Source of the DNA: Actinomycetota bacterium
GTDB lineage: Bacteria; Cyanobacteriota; Vampirovibrionia; Obscuribacterales; Obscuribacteraceae
Length of the DNA: 6,029 bases
NCBI GenBank assembly: GCA_903970355.1
Contig: CAJCIF010000271.1
Location: forward strand, 1 to 6,029
Reading direction: 5' to 3'
Within the stretch, counting starts at the first letter, position 1. Each line of letters opens with the position of its first letter. Positions 5,248 to 6,029 of this stretch are shown here, in pieces. The translations under genes and the position numbers were made by a program. Below the pieces are notes generated by a model. That model made no database searches. It was given only the letters and a program-made list of their open reading frames with translations, and was not told the DNA's origin.

Positions 5248-6029
5248 CTATTCCAATACCTTAATTTGGGCAAGGATATTGCGAAGTTGTTCTTCCAGCT
5301 CGTCAAGCTGCTTCATGAGCGCATCAACTTTTTCAGGTGGTGCTTTTGCTTTGAAATCTTCATTGAGCACAATATCGCGCGTGCGCTGTACTTCTTTTTC
5401 AACGGCTTGCTTGCGCTTTTCCAATTTGTCTTTGGTTTTATCGACGTCGATCAAAGTTTCAAGAGGTACAAATATTTTCGTAGTGCCTTGAGTGTCTGTT
5501 GCTGCCCGTTTTGGTTTGCCGTTTGGCTCATTGGTTGTTTTCAGCTTTACGAGAGCAAGCGATTCAATATAGCTGTGACCAATCTCAATAACGGCTCGAT
5601 CCGCTTGTCCATCTATTTGCAGAATAGCTTCTGCATCAATTTTGGGTGGAATGCCGTAAGTTTGTTTGATGTTTCGCAAAGAGCGAATTATTCGAATGAG
5701 AAAATCCATTTCCTCTTGCGCTTTTTCGTCATGCAAACTGGCATCTTCGCGGGGAAATGGCGCGAACATGATTGAATCCAGTTCACCCATGAATGTGCTT
5801 TTCGGCAGTTGAGACCATAGTTCTTCCGTAACAAATGGCATAATCGGATGCAGCGCTCTTAGTAAACCTTCGAAGACGAAATACAAAACACTCTTCGTTT
5901 GAGATCCATTTTCATTGTCGCGCAGTTGAATTTTTGCGATCTCGACATACCAGTCACAAAATTGATCCCAGGTGAACTCATAGAGTTCTCGGGCGGCAAT
6001 CTGATAGTCGTAGTTGTTGTAACTCTCCT
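5248..6029 (-). CDS. valS: Valyl-tRNA synthetase, C-terminal part (partial)
   Basis: The last 259 codons of ValRS, which charges tRNA-Val in the cytoplasm, are in the window. The reading frame stays open to the right edge and the gene continues beyond it. The visible part opens with the anticodon-binding helical domain, including the motif ELYEFTWDQFCDWYVEIAK and, further on, LHPIMPFVTEELW. It ends with the ValRS-specific arm: FVPLETLIDVDKTKDKLEKR, then a charged coiled coil with NEDFKAKAPPEKVD, ending QLRNILAQIKVLE. This arm contacts the tRNA elbow in known structures. The class I HIGH and KMSKS motifs lie upstream, outside the window. The stop (5248-5250) lies 2 bp from the SRAP stop, with no terminator hairpin between the two genes. 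Confidence 0.95.
   Translation of the reverse strand, partial: ESYNNYDYQIAARELYEFTWDQFCDWYVEIAKIQLRDNENGSQTKSVLYFVFEGLLRALHPIMPFVTEELWSQLPKSTFMGELDSIMFAPFPREDASLHDEKAQEEMDFLIRIIRSLRNIKQTYGIPPKIDAEAILQIDGQADRAVIEIGHSYIESLALVKLKTTNEPNGKPKRAATDTQGTTKIFVPLETLIDVDKTKDKLEKRKQAVEKEVQRTRDIVLNEDFKAKAPPEKVDALMKQLDELEEQLRNILAQIKVLE

Noticed and set aside
5266..5775. 169-codon + strand open frame rich in Phe
   Set aside because: It is the antisense shadow of the valS coiled-coil region.
1..6029. CRISPR arrays or defence islands
   Set aside because: No regularly spaced direct repeats beyond the IS ends and no recognisable defence genes were found.

Overview
The window is a bacterial chromosome segment of ordinary density, with housekeeping, envelope and mobile genes and one strong candidate structured RNA. 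The lineage cannot be fixed from the sequence. The mix of a QueH-type queuosine enzyme, an orphan Flp-type pilin, a DUF2141 secreted protein and the style of the ValRS C-terminus would fit a non-photosynthetic relative of cyanobacteria (Vampirovibrionia/Melainabacteria), but this is a weak inference.

Layout, left to right. Positions 1-250 hold no credible protein. On the + strand they fold by eye into a closing helix around three stem-loops, with a 7-bp pseudoknot and an intrinsic terminator at 214-250. This is either an independent small RNA or a leader of the next gene. Positions 317-841 (+) encode a secreted DUF2141 protein. It is convergent with queH (867-1538, -), an epoxyqueuosine reductase with all its cysteine motifs. 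An intact IS481-family element (1610-2892) with 45-bp imperfect inverted repeats and an intact DDE transposase follows. It lies between queH and a tRNA-Arg(TCG) gene (2915-2988, -) that has its own sigma70-like promoter (3011-3040). Without the element, the tRNA and queH would be adjacent on the same strand.

A small Flp/Fap pilin gene (3072-3296, -) follows, then about 310 bases without a gene that contain a likely terminator and a possible pilin promoter. Next is a secreted coiled-coil protein with a Gly/Tyr-rich tail (3607-4326, -, GTG start). A divergent intergenic region leads to a SRAP/YedK-family abasic-site crosslinking protein (4475-5245, +). Its last residues contain a pentapeptide resembling the bacterial sliding-clamp binding motif. 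It runs convergently to within 2 nt of valS, whose C-terminal 259 codons (5248-6029, -) are present and continue past the right edge.

Functional links: queH, tRNA-Arg and valS are all translation-related but do not form one operon. The pilin and the coiled-coil protein are both exported and lie on the same strand, but a probable terminator separates them. The items most worth a second look are the 1-250 RNA, the clamp-like tail of the SRAP protein, and the IS481 element that separates tRNA-Arg from queH.
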